Positions 1-8,039 are shown, counted from the first letter of the stretch. The stretch is DNA of 64,000 bases from Actinomadura montaniterrae (GCF_008923365.1 NZ_WBMR01000019.1:16285-80284); one strand, 5' to 3'. Numbers and translations are program-made. The notes: generated from the letters alone by a model not told the origin.

Positions 1-346
1 GGTCCTCGCCGCGATCGCGGCCGGCGCGGTCCTGTCGGCGTGGCTGGCCACCCCGCAGCTCGCCCTGGCGTCCGGGGTGGCGTTCGCCGCCTCCGAGGTC
101 GCGGACATGGCGATCTACACGCCGCTGCGCCGCAAGGGCTGGGCGCGCGCCGTGCTCGCCTCCAATGTCGTCGGCGCCGTCGTCGACACCGTCCTGTTCC
201 TCGCGCTCGCCGGGTTCCCCGTCATGGCGTCCCTGCCGGGCCAGCTCATCGGCAAGGCGCTGTGGGCGACCGCGTTGCCTGTCCTGATCGTCACCGCCGC
301 AAGGAGGGTGCGCCGTGCTGTATCTGGCGACGCCGTCGGGGCCTGA
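1..346 (+). CDS. VUT family (YhhQ-type) 7-deazapurine transporter, 3' part
   Basis: The gene enters from the left edge; 114 residues are visible, starting at base 2. It resembles the C-terminal half of the VUT/YhhQ family (formerly DUF165), inner-membrane importers of queuosine precursors such as preQ0 and preQ1. Visible family features are the S-E-V-A-D-M-x-I-Y segment, a basic loop (LRRKGW), S-N-V-V-G-x-x-V-D before a hydrophobic helix, and a last helix ending in a basic tail. Its last 32 bases overlap the dpdA-like gene, so the two are probably co-translated. YhhQ-type genes are known in phages that carry DpdA, where they could supply the base for DNA modification. The partner gene makes this reading likely; the substrate is inferred. 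Confidence 0.8.
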   Translation, partial: VLAAIAAGAVLSAWLATPQLALASGVAFAASEVADMAIYTPLRRKGWARAVLASNVVGAVVDTVLFLALAGFPVMASLPGQLIGKALWATALPVLIVTAARRVRRAVSGDAVGA

Positions 347-950
347 GGTGCGGGCCGCGATGCAGGAGGGGCTCCTCGGCTGCATGACGACGCCGGCGCA
401 GGGCAACCGCGTCCCGGACGGCTGCCTGATCGGCGCCGACAACGGCAAGTTCGGCAAGGCGTGGAAGGGCGCCGATCTCTGGTGGTCCTGGCTGAACCGG
501 ACCGTCGAGCGGTACGGAGCCGGCCGGTTCGCCTTCGCCGTCGCACCCGATGTCCCGTTCGACGCCGTGGGCACCCTCGCCGAGTCGCTGCCGTGGCTGG
601 AGCGCATCCGCAGGCTCGGCGTTCGGCCGGCGTTCGCCGCGCAGAACGGCAGCGAGAACGGGCTCATCCCGTGGGACGCACTGGAGGGCGGATGCCTGTT
701 CATCGGCGGCGACGACGAGTGGAAGGACGGCCCCGAGTCGGCCGGGCTGATCCGCCAGGCGCGCGCCCGCGGGCTGTGGGTCCACGAGGGCCGCGTGAAC
801 ACCTGGTGGCGACTGGAGGGCGCGCAGCGCCGCGGCTGCGACTCCATCGACGGGACGACTCTGGCGTTCGGTGCGGCACGCAACCTGCCGCAGCTCCTGC
901 GCTGGCTGGAGACTCTGCGGCCCCGCGGCGTACAGGAGGCGCTCCTGTGA
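315..950 (+). CDS. DpdA-family deazapurine DNA modification protein (TGT-like)
   Basis: This 211-residue protein starts with GTG seven bases after AAGGAGG. It matches the phage DpdA-type relatives of tRNA-guanine transglycosylase, which exchange guanine in DNA for a 7-deazaguanine such as preQ0. Visible family segments are L-x-TPAQGNR-x-P and GADNGKFG near the N terminus, FAVAPDVPFDA (candidate catalytic Asp), a PWLERIRxLG helix, PAFAAQNGSE, CLFIGGDDEWK, the WVHEGRVNT segment, and C-terminal RGCDSIDGT followed by a LPQLLRWL helix. It is short compared with tRNA-acting TGT enzymes and lacks their CxCxxCx22H zinc cluster, as expected for compact DpdA variants. It overlaps the upstream VUT transporter. 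No queC, queD, queE or folE gene is visible, so the base may be imported or made by genes to the left. Confidence 0.78.
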   Translation: MLYLATPSGPEVRAAMQEGLLGCMTTPAQGNRVPDGCLIGADNGKFGKAWKGADLWWSWLNRTVERYGAGRFAFAVAPDVPFDAVGTLAESLPWLERIRRLGVRPAFAAQNGSENGLIPWDALEGGCLFIGGDDEWKDGPESAGLIRQARARGLWVHEGRVNTWWRLEGAQRRGCDSIDGTTLAFGAARNLPQLLRWLETLRPRGVQEALL

Positions 951-1246
951 TGGACACGATCCCGCTGTTCGGCGAGCCGGAGCCGGCCGAACCGCCGAAG
1001 CCGAAGAAGACGCCCGGCACCTCGAACGCCAAGCCGGTGTGGAGCAGGTACCGGCCCGCGACGCCCCGCAAATGCGACGACTGCATGGCGGTCCTCGCCG
1101 AGACCAAGGGCGCCGGCCCGCACAGCCGCACCGCGGTGTGGAAGCGCAAGACCGGCCGGGCGTTCCTGCTGCTCTGCTACCCGCACGCGCAGCAGCGGCG
1201 CGAGGCCGACGGCCTGCCGAAACTCAAGAAGGAGATCAGCGCGTGA
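950..1246 (+). CDS. Small protein with Cys/His cluster, unknown function
   Basis: This 98-residue protein starts at ATG 950, which shares its A with the dpdA stop codon; AGGAGG lies at 934-939. The first 40 residues are rich in proline, lysine and glutamate and look disordered. A C-x2-C pair (KCDDC, residues 42-45) and a later C-x2-H (LLCYPHAQ) could bind one zinc ion. Similar small zinc-finger-like proteins occur in the early regions of actinophages, but I recognise no characterised family. The 4-base overlap with the next gene suggests translational coupling to the recombination genes. Confidence 0.75.
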   Translation: MDTIPLFGEPEPAEPPKPKKTPGTSNAKPVWSRYRPATPRKCDDCMAVLAETKGAGPHSRTAVWKRKTGRAFLLLCYPHAQQRREADGLPKLKKEISA

Positions 1247-1791
1247 ACCCCCGAGTGATCGGCCTGGACCTGTCGCTGACCGCGACCGGCGTCGCCTGCT
1301 GGGACGGGCGCCCCCTGTCCACGATCCGCACCGTCGCCAGCGAGGGCGACGAGCGGCTCCGCCGGATCGCCGTGACCGTCCGCGCGGACGCGTTCGACTA
1401 CCTCACCAACACCGGATGCGACCTCGCCGTCATCGAGGACTTGCCGACCCACGCGCACAGCGCCGGGATCACCGGCATGGTGCACGGCGCCGTCCGCTGC
1501 GTCCTAATGGAGCTGGGCGTGCCGTACGCGCTCGTCCCGCCCGCGACGCTCAAGAAGTACGCCACGGGCAAGGGGAACGCCACCAAACCCGACATGCGCA
1601 TGGCGCTGTACCGGCGCGCGGGGATCGACGTCCGCGACGACAACCAGTGCGACGCCTGGTGGCTCCAGGCGGCCGGCCTGGACTACCTCGGTCATCCACC
1701 GGTGGAGCTGCCCAAGGACCAGCGCAAGGCGCTGACCAAGGCGAAGTGGCCCGCGATCCTGCCGTTCGCAGGCGTCGGCGGTGCGGCGTGA
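1243..1791 (+). CDS. RuvC-like Holliday junction resolvase
   Basis: This 182-residue protein starts at GTG 1243 in a GTGA overlap with the previous gene. The RNase H fold of RuvC resolvases is visible: first strand VIGLDLSLTATGVA with Asp9, VIEDLP with Glu65, a glycine-rich central helix region (GITGMVHGAV) with the PPATLKKYATGKGNATK segment, and a C-terminal DDNQCDAWW helix carrying the acidic cluster at Asp132-Asp137. These residues bind the two metal ions of the family. Phages use such enzymes to resolve branched DNA before packaging or during recombination. Its position beside a RecB-like nuclease and a primase-helicase fits that role. Confidence 0.9.
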   Translation: MNPRVIGLDLSLTATGVACWDGRPLSTIRTVASEGDERLRRIAVTVRADAFDYLTNTGCDLAVIEDLPTHAHSAGITGMVHGAVRCVLMELGVPYALVPPATLKKYATGKGNATKPDMRMALYRRAGIDVRDDNQCDAWWLQAAGLDYLGHPPVELPKDQRKALTKAKWPAILPFAGVGGAA

Positions 1792-2561
1792 GCGACCTCC
1801 AGGCCGAGATGCTCGGCGTCATCGAGCACGCCATCGCCAACGCGCCCCGCTCGCTCCAGAAGGCCATCGGCCCCAGCGAGATCGGGCACCCGTGCGCCCG
1901 CCGCATCGCCTACAAGCTCGCCGGCGCGCCCGAGGTCAACACCGGACGCGTCCCGTGGAAGCCCGCGATCGGGACGGCGGTCCACGCGTGGCTGGACGAG
2001 ACGTTCACCGCGGCGAACGCCCGCCAGCCGGACTTCGACACCACCGGCGGCCGGTACCTGTGCGAGGTCCGCGTGGACGTCGGCGAGATCGCCGGCCAGA
2101 CGATCACCGGCTCCTGCGACCTGCGCACCCCCGAGGAGTCCCTGGACTTCAAGATCGTCGGGGACCCGACGCTGCGCCGCGTGAAGAAGGAGCAGCACCC
2201 CGGCCAGCAGTACCGCATCCAGGGCCACCTGTACGGCCGCGGCTGGCAGCGCATGGGCCGCCCCGTCAAGACGATCGGGGTCTGGTTCCTGCCGCGCAAC
2301 CAGGAGTTGCGCCAGGCGTACCTGTGGACCGAGCCCTACGACGAGCAGGTGGCGATCGAGGCGCTGGCGCGCGCCGAGAGCATCGCGAGCCTCGTCCAGC
2401 GGTTCGGCGTCGCCGCGGCGGGCGCCCTGCCCATGACCGAGGCGTACTGCTCGGGCTGCCCGTTCTTCCGGGCCAATTCCACCGACCTCACGCAGGGATG
2501 TCCCGGCGTGATCAAGGCCAAGGACCCGGCGGCCGAGTTCGCCGGCCTCCTGGCCTCGTAA
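1788..2561 (+). CDS. PD-(D/E)XK exonuclease, Cas4/RecB-like
   Basis: This 257-residue protein starts at GTG 1788 in a GTGA overlap. It shows the RecB/Cas4 nuclease layout: GPSEIGHPCARRIAYK near the N terminus, an IGTAVHAWLDE helix with the motif I His, Asp111 in GSCDL, and the catalytic D-x-K at Asp120-Lys122 (LDFKIVG), followed by a Q-x3-Q-x2-GY/H-type helix (HPGQQYRIQGHLYGRG). An N-terminal cysteine (HPCARR) and C-terminal cysteines (YCSGCPFF and GCPG) match the four-cysteine iron-sulfur cluster of Cas4 and AddB. The likely role is processing DNA ends for phage recombination, together with the RuvC-like and ssDNA-binding-like neighbours. Confidence 0.87.
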   Translation: MSDLQAEMLGVIEHAIANAPRSLQKAIGPSEIGHPCARRIAYKLAGAPEVNTGRVPWKPAIGTAVHAWLDETFTAANARQPDFDTTGGRYLCEVRVDVGEIAGQTITGSCDLRTPEESLDFKIVGDPTLRRVKKEQHPGQQYRIQGHLYGRGWQRMGRPVKTIGVWFLPRNQELRQAYLWTEPYDEQVAIEALARAESIASLVQRFGVAAAGALPMTEAYCSGCPFFRANSTDLTQGCPGVIKAKDPAAEFAGLLAS

Positions 2562-2618
2562 CACCCACCCATCCGCATCGCAGCACGCGAGCACAGCAGC
2601 AAGGGAGCAAGGCAGCAC

Positions 2619-3284
2619 ATGAACGCCGACGAATTCCTCATGCAGGGCGGAGTCGCATCCGCGAAGTTCCCCGTCATCGGCACCACCGTGACGGGCACCA
2701 TCGCCCGCGAGCCGGAGGTCCGCGACCAGACCGACTTCGACACCGGCAAGGTCAAGACCTGGGATGACGGCACGCCGCGCCGGCAGCTGATGGTCGTCCT
2801 CCAGACGGCCGAGCGGGACCCGGCCAACCCCGACGACGACGGCGAGCGCGCCGTCTACGTCAAGGGCCAGATGAAGACCGCCGTCCGCGACGCCGTCCGG
2901 AAGGCGGGTGCGCCCGGCCTGAAGGTCGGCGGCACGCTCACCGTGCAGTACATCGCCGACGGGCAGGCCACGCGGGGCAACCCGCCCAAGCAGTACGCGG
3001 CCAGCTACGTCCCGCCGGCGAACGCCGCGGCGAACGACTTCCTGAACGGCGGCGAGCCGCAGGCGGTCCCGGCGCAGCCGGTTCCGCAGGCGGTGCCCGC
3101 GTTCGTCCCGCAGGCGCCCGCGCCGCAGCCGATGCCCGCCCCGGCCCCGGCGCCCCAGCCGGTCCCGCAGGCCGCCCCGACGGCCCCGCCGGTCCAGCAG
3201 GCGGCGCCCGCGCTCTCCCCGGAGATGCTCGCGGCCATCGCCAACCTGCCGGCGGAGGAGAAGGCCCGGCTCGGCCTGGCCTGA
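2619..3284 (+). CDS. Putative ssDNA-binding-like replication accessory protein
   Basis: This 221-residue protein starts at ATG 2619 after an A/G-rich leader. The first 130 residues are mostly beta strand (PVIGTTVTGTI, RQLMVVLQTAE, AVYVKGQMKTAVRDAVRKAG, VGGTLTVQYIADG), compatible with an OB fold. The remaining region (about residues 135-205) is almost only Pro, Ala, Gln and Val, and the end is a short helix (PAEEKARLGLA). A folded beta domain with a long disordered tail recalls SSB proteins. The position between a recombination nuclease and the primase-helicase supports a DNA-binding role. I cannot name the family with certainty, and the alternative is a conserved phage protein of unknown function. 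Confidence 0.6.
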   Translation: MNADEFLMQGGVASAKFPVIGTTVTGTIAREPEVRDQTDFDTGKVKTWDDGTPRRQLMVVLQTAERDPANPDDDGERAVYVKGQMKTAVRDAVRKAGAPGLKVGGTLTVQYIADGQATRGNPPKQYAASYVPPANAAANDFLNGGEPQAVPAQPVPQAVPAFVPQAPAPQPMPAPAPAPQPVPQAAPTAPPVQQAAPALSPEMLAAIANLPAEEKARLGLA

Positions 3285-3293
3285 CCCGTCCAC

Positions 3294-3331
3294 GCCCCGC
3301 CGCCGCGGTCTTCCCTCCGCGGCGGCGGGGC
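3294..3331. terminator. Perfect 15-bp hairpin, likely terminator
   Basis: Arms at 3,294-3,308 and 3,317-3,331 are perfectly complementary (GCCCCGCCGCCGCGG), with an 8-base pyrimidine loop. No U-tract follows, which is common in actinobacteria. It sits between the ssDNA-binding-like gene and the primase-helicase gene, so it may end the early recombination transcript or lower primase expression. Confidence 0.7.
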
Positions 3332-3370
3332 CTGTCCCATCGATCGACACGACGAACGTGAGAGGTGCCA

Positions 3371-5938
3371 GTGAACGACGAGGCGGCCCGCCTGTACGAA
3401 GCAGCGCAGGCGTTCGCGGCCAACGGCTTCTCCGTCGTCCCCGCCCGCGCCGACGGCACCAAGGCCCCCATCAGCGCGTGGAAGATTTACCAGACCGAGC
3501 GCCCGACCGCCGAGCAGGTGAACGCCTGGTTCGCAACCGAGGCGCCGCAGGGCATCGGCGTCGTCACCGGCGCCGTCTCCGGCGGCCTGGAGATGCTGGA
3601 GTTCGAGGGCCGCGCCGTGCGCGAGGGGTTCGTGCAGCGGCTCGCCGACGCCTTCGAGGACCACGGGCTCGGCGAGCTGTGGCGGCGGCTGGTCAACGGC
3701 TACCTGGAGTCCACGCCCTCCAACGGCCTGCACATCCTCTACCGGGTGGACGGCGAACTGCGCGGCAACACCAAGCTCGCCCGGCGCCCGGCGCGCGACG
3801 ACGAGCTCACCGAGTCCGAGCGCGCCATCCGCGAGCGCCAGCCCGGCAAGCAGTTCGTCCGCGTGCTCATCGAGACCCGCGGCGAGGGCGGATACGTCGT
3901 CACCGCCCCGTCCGCCGGGCGCACGCACCCCTCCGGCGGCGCCTGGACGCTGCTGGCCGGCGGGCCCGAGACCGTCGCGGCGATCAGCGAGGAGGAGCGC
4001 GACGCCGTCCACGCCATCGCCTCGCTCCTGGACGCCATGCCCGCCCCCGCGGCGCCGCCCGCGCCCGCCCCGTCCTCCTCGGCTCTCAGCGGGCCGAGGA
4101 GGGCCGACGGGAAGCGGCCCGGGGACGACTTCAACGAGCGCGCGGACTGGCGGGAGATCCTCGCTCCGCACGGCTGGACGGCCATTACGTCCTACGGGCG
4201 CGGGCTCGCCTGGCGGCGGCCCGGCAAGGACCGCGGCATCTCCGCCACCACCGGCACCCGCGAAGGAGACAACCTGTTCGTCTTCTCCTCCTCGACCGAG
4301 TTCGAGCCGGAGACGCCGTACAGCAAGTTCGGGGCGTACGCGCTGCTGGAGCACGGCGGCGACCACGCCGCCGCGGCGCGCGAGCTGGCCAGGCAGGGCT
4401 ACGGCGACCCGATGCCGCGCGAGGACGACGACATCGTGACCCTCATCGCCGACTACCGGCCGGCCGTGCACGGGCCCTTCACGGCCGACAACCCGCGGCC
4501 CGGTGCGGCCGGCGGCACCGAGGGCAACCTCGCCACCGTCCACGAGCTTCGCCCGGTGCCCGTGCATCCCGACTACGGGCACGAGCAGCACCGCGGGCAG
4601 CTCCGGTTCGCCCACCGGTTCACCGCCCGCTGGGGCGGCGAGTACCTGCACGTGCACGGCGTCGGCTGGCACCACTACGACGGGACGCGGTGGGCGCAGT
4701 GCCTCGACGGCGGCGAGCACCGCGCCGTGCTCGCGCTGGTCTCCGAGGCGTTCACCGAACTGCCGGAGATGACCGGGGACGCCCGGACCAACCTGTTCAA
4801 GGACATCGGCAAGGTGGAGTCCGCCAGCGGCGTGCGGGGCGTGCTCGACCTGGCCTCCAACATGCACCCGTGCACGCTGGCCGGCCGGGAGCTGGACGCC
4901 GACCCGCGGCTGCTGAACACCGCGACCGGCACCGTCCACCTGGAGGCCGGGACGCTCGCGCCGCCCGACCCGGCCGACCACCTGTCCAAGGTGACGCGGG
5001 CCGGCTTCGACCCCGACGCCCGCTCGGAGGTGTTCGAGGAGTTCCTGGAGCGCATCCAGCCGGACGGCGAGATGCGGGCGTTCCTGGCGCGCCAGCTCGG
5101 CTACGCGCTGCTCGGCCTGGTTCGCGAGCACGTGCTGTTCATCTGGCACGGGCTCGGCGCCAACGGCAAGGGCACGCTGCGCGACGCGATCCTGCACGCC
5201 CTCGGGGACTACGCCATCGAGGTCCCCGCGGACCTGCTGCTGGTGACCCGGAACGCCAACCTCGCGCCCGAGCGGATGCGGCTCAAGGGCGCCCGGATCG
5301 CGTTCTGCTCGGAGATCGGCGAGGGCGCCAAGCTCGACGAGCCGACCATGAAGAAGCTGACCGGCGGCGACCCCGTCAACGCCAAGATGCTCTACCGCAA
5401 CCCGATCCAATTCGATCCGACGCACACCCTTTTCATGCTCACCAACCACCTGCCGCAGGTGCGCGGTGACGACCCGGCGACGTGGCGGCGCATCCTCGCC
5501 GTCCCCTTCGACGTCATCATTCCCGCCGAAGAACGCGACGGGGAATTGCCGGAAAAGCTCAAGGGCATTCCGGATGCCATTCTCGCGTGGCTGTGGAGAG
5601 GGTGGCAGGACTACCGCCGGCAGGGCCTCAACCCGCCCGCCTCGGTGCTGGCCGCGACACGCAAATACCAGCTCGACTCCGACGTTCTCGCGCGCTTTCT
5701 CGCCGACGAGGAGGCCGTGGTGCTCGGGCACGGATCGGTCAACTCGGCGGTGCTCTACAAGGCGTTCACGCAGTGGTGCAAGGAGCAAGGGGAGGACGTC
5801 CAGATGACCAACAAGGCGTTCACCGAGGCGCTGGAGGGGCGGGGGCACCGGAAGAAGCGCACCAACACCGGCGCGGTGTGGGAACACATCATGATCACGG
5901 GCAAAGACGCAGGTGAGAGCAGGAGTGACGGGTGGTGA
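3371..5938 (+). CDS. Primase-polymerase / SF3 helicase replication protein
   Basis: This 855-residue protein combines an N-terminal primase-polymerase domain with a C-terminal superfamily 3 helicase, a phage/plasmid replication initiator arrangement. The N-terminal part (about residues 5-220) shows FAANGFSVVPARADGTKAP and GIGVVTGAVSGGLEMLEFEGR; the usual acidic D-x-D is represented by E-x-x-E-F-E. The helicase has D5_N-like sequence from about residue 560, Walker A GLGANGKGT at 594-602 (Lys600), Walker B-like IAFCSEIGEG, and sensor LFMLTNHLP followed by the arginine-finger region WRRILAVPFD. GTG 3371 is chosen because AGAGG lies five bases upstream; an in-frame GTG at 3365 is the alternative. 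The 3' end lies inside the inverted repeat of the putative origin. Confidence 0.92.
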   Translation: MNDEAARLYEAAQAFAANGFSVVPARADGTKAPISAWKIYQTERPTAEQVNAWFATEAPQGIGVVTGAVSGGLEMLEFEGRAVREGFVQRLADAFEDHGLGELWRRLVNGYLESTPSNGLHILYRVDGELRGNTKLARRPARDDELTESERAIRERQPGKQFVRVLIETRGEGGYVVTAPSAGRTHPSGGAWTLLAGGPETVAAISEEERDAVHAIASLLDAMPAPAAPPAPAPSSSALSGPRRADGKRPGDDFNERADWREILAPHGWTAITSYGRGLAWRRPGKDRGISATTGTREGDNLFVFSSSTEFEPETPYSKFGAYALLEHGGDHAAAARELARQGYGDPMPREDDDIVTLIADYRPAVHGPFTADNPRPGAAGGTEGNLATVHELRPVPVHPDYGHEQHRGQLRFAHRFTARWGGEYLHVHGVGWHHYDGTRWAQCLDGGEHRAVLALVSEAFTELPEMTGDARTNLFKDIGKVESASGVRGVLDLASNMHPCTLAGRELDADPRLLNTATGTVHLEAGTLAPPDPADHLSKVTRAGFDPDARSEVFEEFLERIQPDGEMRAFLARQLGYALLGLVREHVLFIWHGLGANGKGTLRDAILHALGDYAIEVPADLLLVTRNANLAPERMRLKGARIAFCSEIGEGAKLDEPTMKKLTGGDPVNAKMLYRNPIQFDPTHTLFMLTNHLPQVRGDDPATWRRILAVPFDVIIPAEERDGELPEKLKGIPDAILAWLWRGWQDYRRQGLNPPASVLAATRKYQLDSDVLARFLADEEAVVLGHGSVNSAVLYKAFTQWCKEQGEDVQMTNKAFTEALEGRGHRKKRTNTGAVWEHIMITGKDAGESRSDGW

Positions 5939-6013
5939 CGGGTTATCTAGGAATTCCTACACGAAGGAATCGTCTAGCAAAAGTCACATCAGACCCGTCA
6001 CAACCCGTCACTC
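5923..6013. repeat. 22-bp inverted repeat built of GTGACGGGT iterons (putative phage origin)
   Basis: Arms at 5,923-5,944 and 5,992-6,013 match at 20 of 22 positions. Each arm holds two copies of GTGACGGGT (right arm on the opposite strand, one copy slightly changed). The 47-base spacer is clearly richer in A and T than the surrounding DNA and contains the 12-bp palindrome TAGGAATTCCTA at 5,948-5,959. A DnaA box follows at 6,030. Iterons, a melting region and a DnaA box right after the replication initiator gene are typical of origins; the function is inferred. Confidence 0.6.
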
Positions 6014-6029
6014 TTGCAGGTCGGCCTAG

Positions 6030-6038
6030 TTATCCACA
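6030..6038 (+). promoter_or_regulatory. Consensus DnaA box (TTATCCACA)
   Basis: The nine bases TTATCCACA match the consensus DnaA box exactly. The site lies 17 bases past the iteron inverted repeat and just before the next gene, and would let host DnaA act at the phage origin. Confidence 0.6.
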
Positions 6039-6047
6039 GGCGGCCCG

Positions 6048-6422
6048 ATGAGCATCCCCGCATGGCTCGTCCGCCGGCACGGAGGCGTCTTCCGCACCGC
6101 CTCGCTCGGCCGGTGCCCCCGCTGCGGCGCGCCCGTCCTGTCCGGGCTGGACGACGACATCGCCGCCCGCACCGCCCGCGCCGACCCGACCCCGATCGAC
6201 CGGATGGGCGAGGCGCTCGCCGTTCTCACCGGGCGCGGCACATTCGACCTGGCCACCTTTGATGGAAAGCGCCAGCTTTGGCGCCGCGACCAATGGCATA
6301 TCGCCGGGAAGCGCAAATGGCCGGTCCTGGCGGAGCACCGGTGCGGGGCGTCGCTCGCCGAGCACGCCGAGCCGCTGCCCGCCCGCGCCCGCCACGTCAT
6401 TCCAGCCGAACCGCCTTTCTGA
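6048..6422 (+). CDS. Hypothetical zinc-ribbon-like phage protein
   Basis: This 124-residue protein starts at ATG 6048 directly after the putative origin. It has a C-P-x-C-G pair at residues 23-26 (GRCPRCGAPV) and a later HRCG, which together could form a zinc ribbon. The middle contains a D-rich, helical section (LDDDIAARTARADPTPID) and a region rich in tryptophan, arginine and lysine (WRRDQWHIAGKRKWPV), as in nucleic-acid-binding proteins. No family is recognised. Its place suggests an early or replication-linked role. Confidence 0.72.
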   Translation: MSIPAWLVRRHGGVFRTASLGRCPRCGAPVLSGLDDDIAARTARADPTPIDRMGEALAVLTGRGTFDLATFDGKRQLWRRDQWHIAGKRKWPVLAEHRCGASLAEHAEPLPARARHVIPAEPPF

Positions 6423-6433
6423 AAGGGAAACCC

Positions 6434-6730
6434 ATGCAGAAGCTCGAAAGCCTCATAGCCGAAGCGGTCGCCGAATGGCAGATGAAGCACACCACCCTCT
6501 GTGAGCACACCCAACTCATCGAGTACGGGCGCCTCGGGGAGATCCTCGCGCCGAAGGTGTGCGAGCAGGTGCTCAACGCCGCCGCCGACCAACTCGACGC
6601 TCTCCCCAAGGACGGCACGGCACTCAAGGGGCCGTACTGGTATCGCGAGGGCTTCAAGCAGGCCGGCGACATGCTGCGCGACTGGGCGGACTACCCCGCC
6701 GCCCTCCACGCCCTCAAGGAGACCCGATGA
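6434..6730 (+). CDS. Hypothetical phage protein, 98 aa
   Basis: The gene starts at ATG 6434 after GAAAGGGAA and overlaps the next gene by ATGA. The product is mostly helical and acidic, with a conserved-looking C-terminal half (KGPYWYREGFKQAGDMLRDWADYPAALHAL). I see no catalytic motif, signal peptide or membrane segment, and no known family. It is tightly linked with the next gene, so the two are probably translated together. Confidence 0.7.
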   Translation: MQKLESLIAEAVAEWQMKHTTLCEHTQLIEYGRLGEILAPKVCEQVLNAAADQLDALPKDGTALKGPYWYREGFKQAGDMLRDWADYPAALHALKETR

Positions 6731-7242
6731 GCGAAAAGCCCAACTGCAAGGTGATCCGCCTCGGCGCCGTCGGCGCGCTCCTGGAGTGCATCGCGGGCCG
6801 CGACGACCAGGCCGCCGAACTCCTCGCCATGCTGAACGGCGCCGAGCTCCAGGCGGTGGAGAACGGGGCGGTCGCGCTGTCCCTGCACGCGTCGCGGGCG
6901 CGCAAGGCGATCGAGGAGCGGGCGGAGGCGAGCGGCACGCACTTCCTCGTCGTTCACGAGGAACCGGACGACGGCATGGACATCGACCATCCGGCGTCGT
7001 GCCCCGTCGAAACGCTCTATGACGGTCGGGTCGAAGTTCGGACTTGCCTGGTCGCCGAGATGGAGATGCAGTTCGGCTTGGAGGACTACTTCCATCGCGA
7101 CGGGGCGCCGGGCGAGGGCGAGGCCGTCGCCGTTGCCGTGGGCCGCCATCCGATCGAGTACTGGACGAACGGCGCCATCGACGACCGCTTCGAGTGCGGG
7201 CTTCGCCTTGCCACGATCAACGAGCCGAAGGAGTCCCGTTGA
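6727..7242 (+). CDS. Hypothetical phage protein, 171 aa
   Basis: The start at ATG 6727 overlaps the previous stop (ATGA). The protein is acidic, with a helical first half (GAVGALLECIAGRDDQAAELLAMLNGAELQAVENG) and a second half rich in strands (HFLVVHEEPDDGMDID, RVEVRTCLVAEMEMQF). No signal peptide, membrane helix or known motif is seen. It is the third gene of a small overlapping set 6,434-8,039 that ends in an HTH protein, so a regulatory or accessory role is possible but not shown. Confidence 0.7.
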   Translation: MSEKPNCKVIRLGAVGALLECIAGRDDQAAELLAMLNGAELQAVENGAVALSLHASRARKAIEERAEASGTHFLVVHEEPDDGMDIDHPASCPVETLYDGRVEVRTCLVAEMEMQFGLEDYFHRDGAPGEGEAVAVAVGRHPIEYWTNGAIDDRFECGLRLATINEPKESR

Positions 7243-8039
7243 GCCGTCCGTGCCCCATCGACACCTGCGAGCGCCCCGCGCCCGGCGGCCAGCCCGTGTG
7301 CGGCGCCTGCCGGGCCGACCTGGAGCGCGCCCTGCGCGCCGTGCCCGACCTCACCCGCGAACTGGACCTCACCCTGTCCAAGCAGACGTCCAAGACGCCC
7401 GGCGGGCGCTCGGCCGAGATCCCCCTCGCGTTCGGCGAAGGCGCCAGCAACGCCAGCGCCCTGCTTCACAACACCCTCTGCAAGTGGGTATGCGAGCTGA
7501 ACCGCGCCGAAACCGCCATCTGGCCCGCCAATGCCCCCGCGGCCATGGCCGGATGGCTCTCAGGGAGCCTCTCGCGGCTCTTGGGGCATCCCGGGGTCAT
7601 CGAGGCGCACGAGGAGATAACCGGCGCCGTGCGGGACGCTCAGCGGATCATCGACCGGCCGCCCGGCTACGTCTACGCCGGCCCCTGCACCGCGTGCAGC
7701 ACCGCCATGTACGTCAAGCCCGGCGCCGCCTACGCCCGCTGCCCGATCCTCACCTGCCGCGAATACCACGACGTCGCCGACCGCCGCGAATGGATGATCG
7801 CCCAGTGCGAGAACCTCCTCGGCTCCTCCGCCTACGTCGCCATGGTCTGCCGCGGCCTCGGCGTCCAGATCAGCGAATCCACCGTCCGCATGTGGGTCAA
7901 GCGCCGCAAACTCCAGCCCCGCACCTGGACCGACCCGCGCGGCAACGAAGCCATCCGCGAGCAGCGCAAACGCCCCCTCTACCGCGTCGGAGACGTCATC
8001 GACGTCGCGCTCGGCAACGTGCAGAAGTTCACAGCCTGA
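7239..8039 (+). CDS. DNA-binding protein with zinc-finger-like N terminus and C-terminal HTH
   Basis: The start is TTG 7239, with AAGGAG five bases upstream and a 4-base overlap with the previous stop. The 266-residue protein begins with CPIDTCERPAPGGQPVCGACRADLE, four cysteines spaced like a zinc finger. A central pair C-x2-C and CPILTC lies near residues 147-170. The C terminus (from about 190) is a helix-turn-helix followed by a basic wing: VAMVCRGLGVQISESTVRMW, then VKRRKLQP, ending with YRVGDVIDVALG, a layout like MerR-type HTH proteins. It is the last gene before a terminator and the packaging genes, so it may control late transcription. Confidence 0.75.
   Translation: MSRPCPIDTCERPAPGGQPVCGACRADLERALRAVPDLTRELDLTLSKQTSKTPGGRSAEIPLAFGEGASNASALLHNTLCKWVCELNRAETAIWPANAPAAMAGWLSGSLSRLLGHPGVIEAHEEITGAVRDAQRIIDRPPGYVYAGPCTACSTAMYVKPGAAYARCPILTCREYHDVADRREWMIAQCENLLGSSAYVAMVCRGLGVQISESTVRMWVKRRKLQPRTWTDPRGNEAIREQRKRPLYRVGDVIDVALGNVQKFTA

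Noticed and set aside
3005..5887. Very long open frame on the minus strand opposite the primase-helicase gene
   Set aside because: High third-position GC keeps antisense frames open; the translation has no family sequence, while the + strand frame carries complete primase and SF3 helicase motifs.
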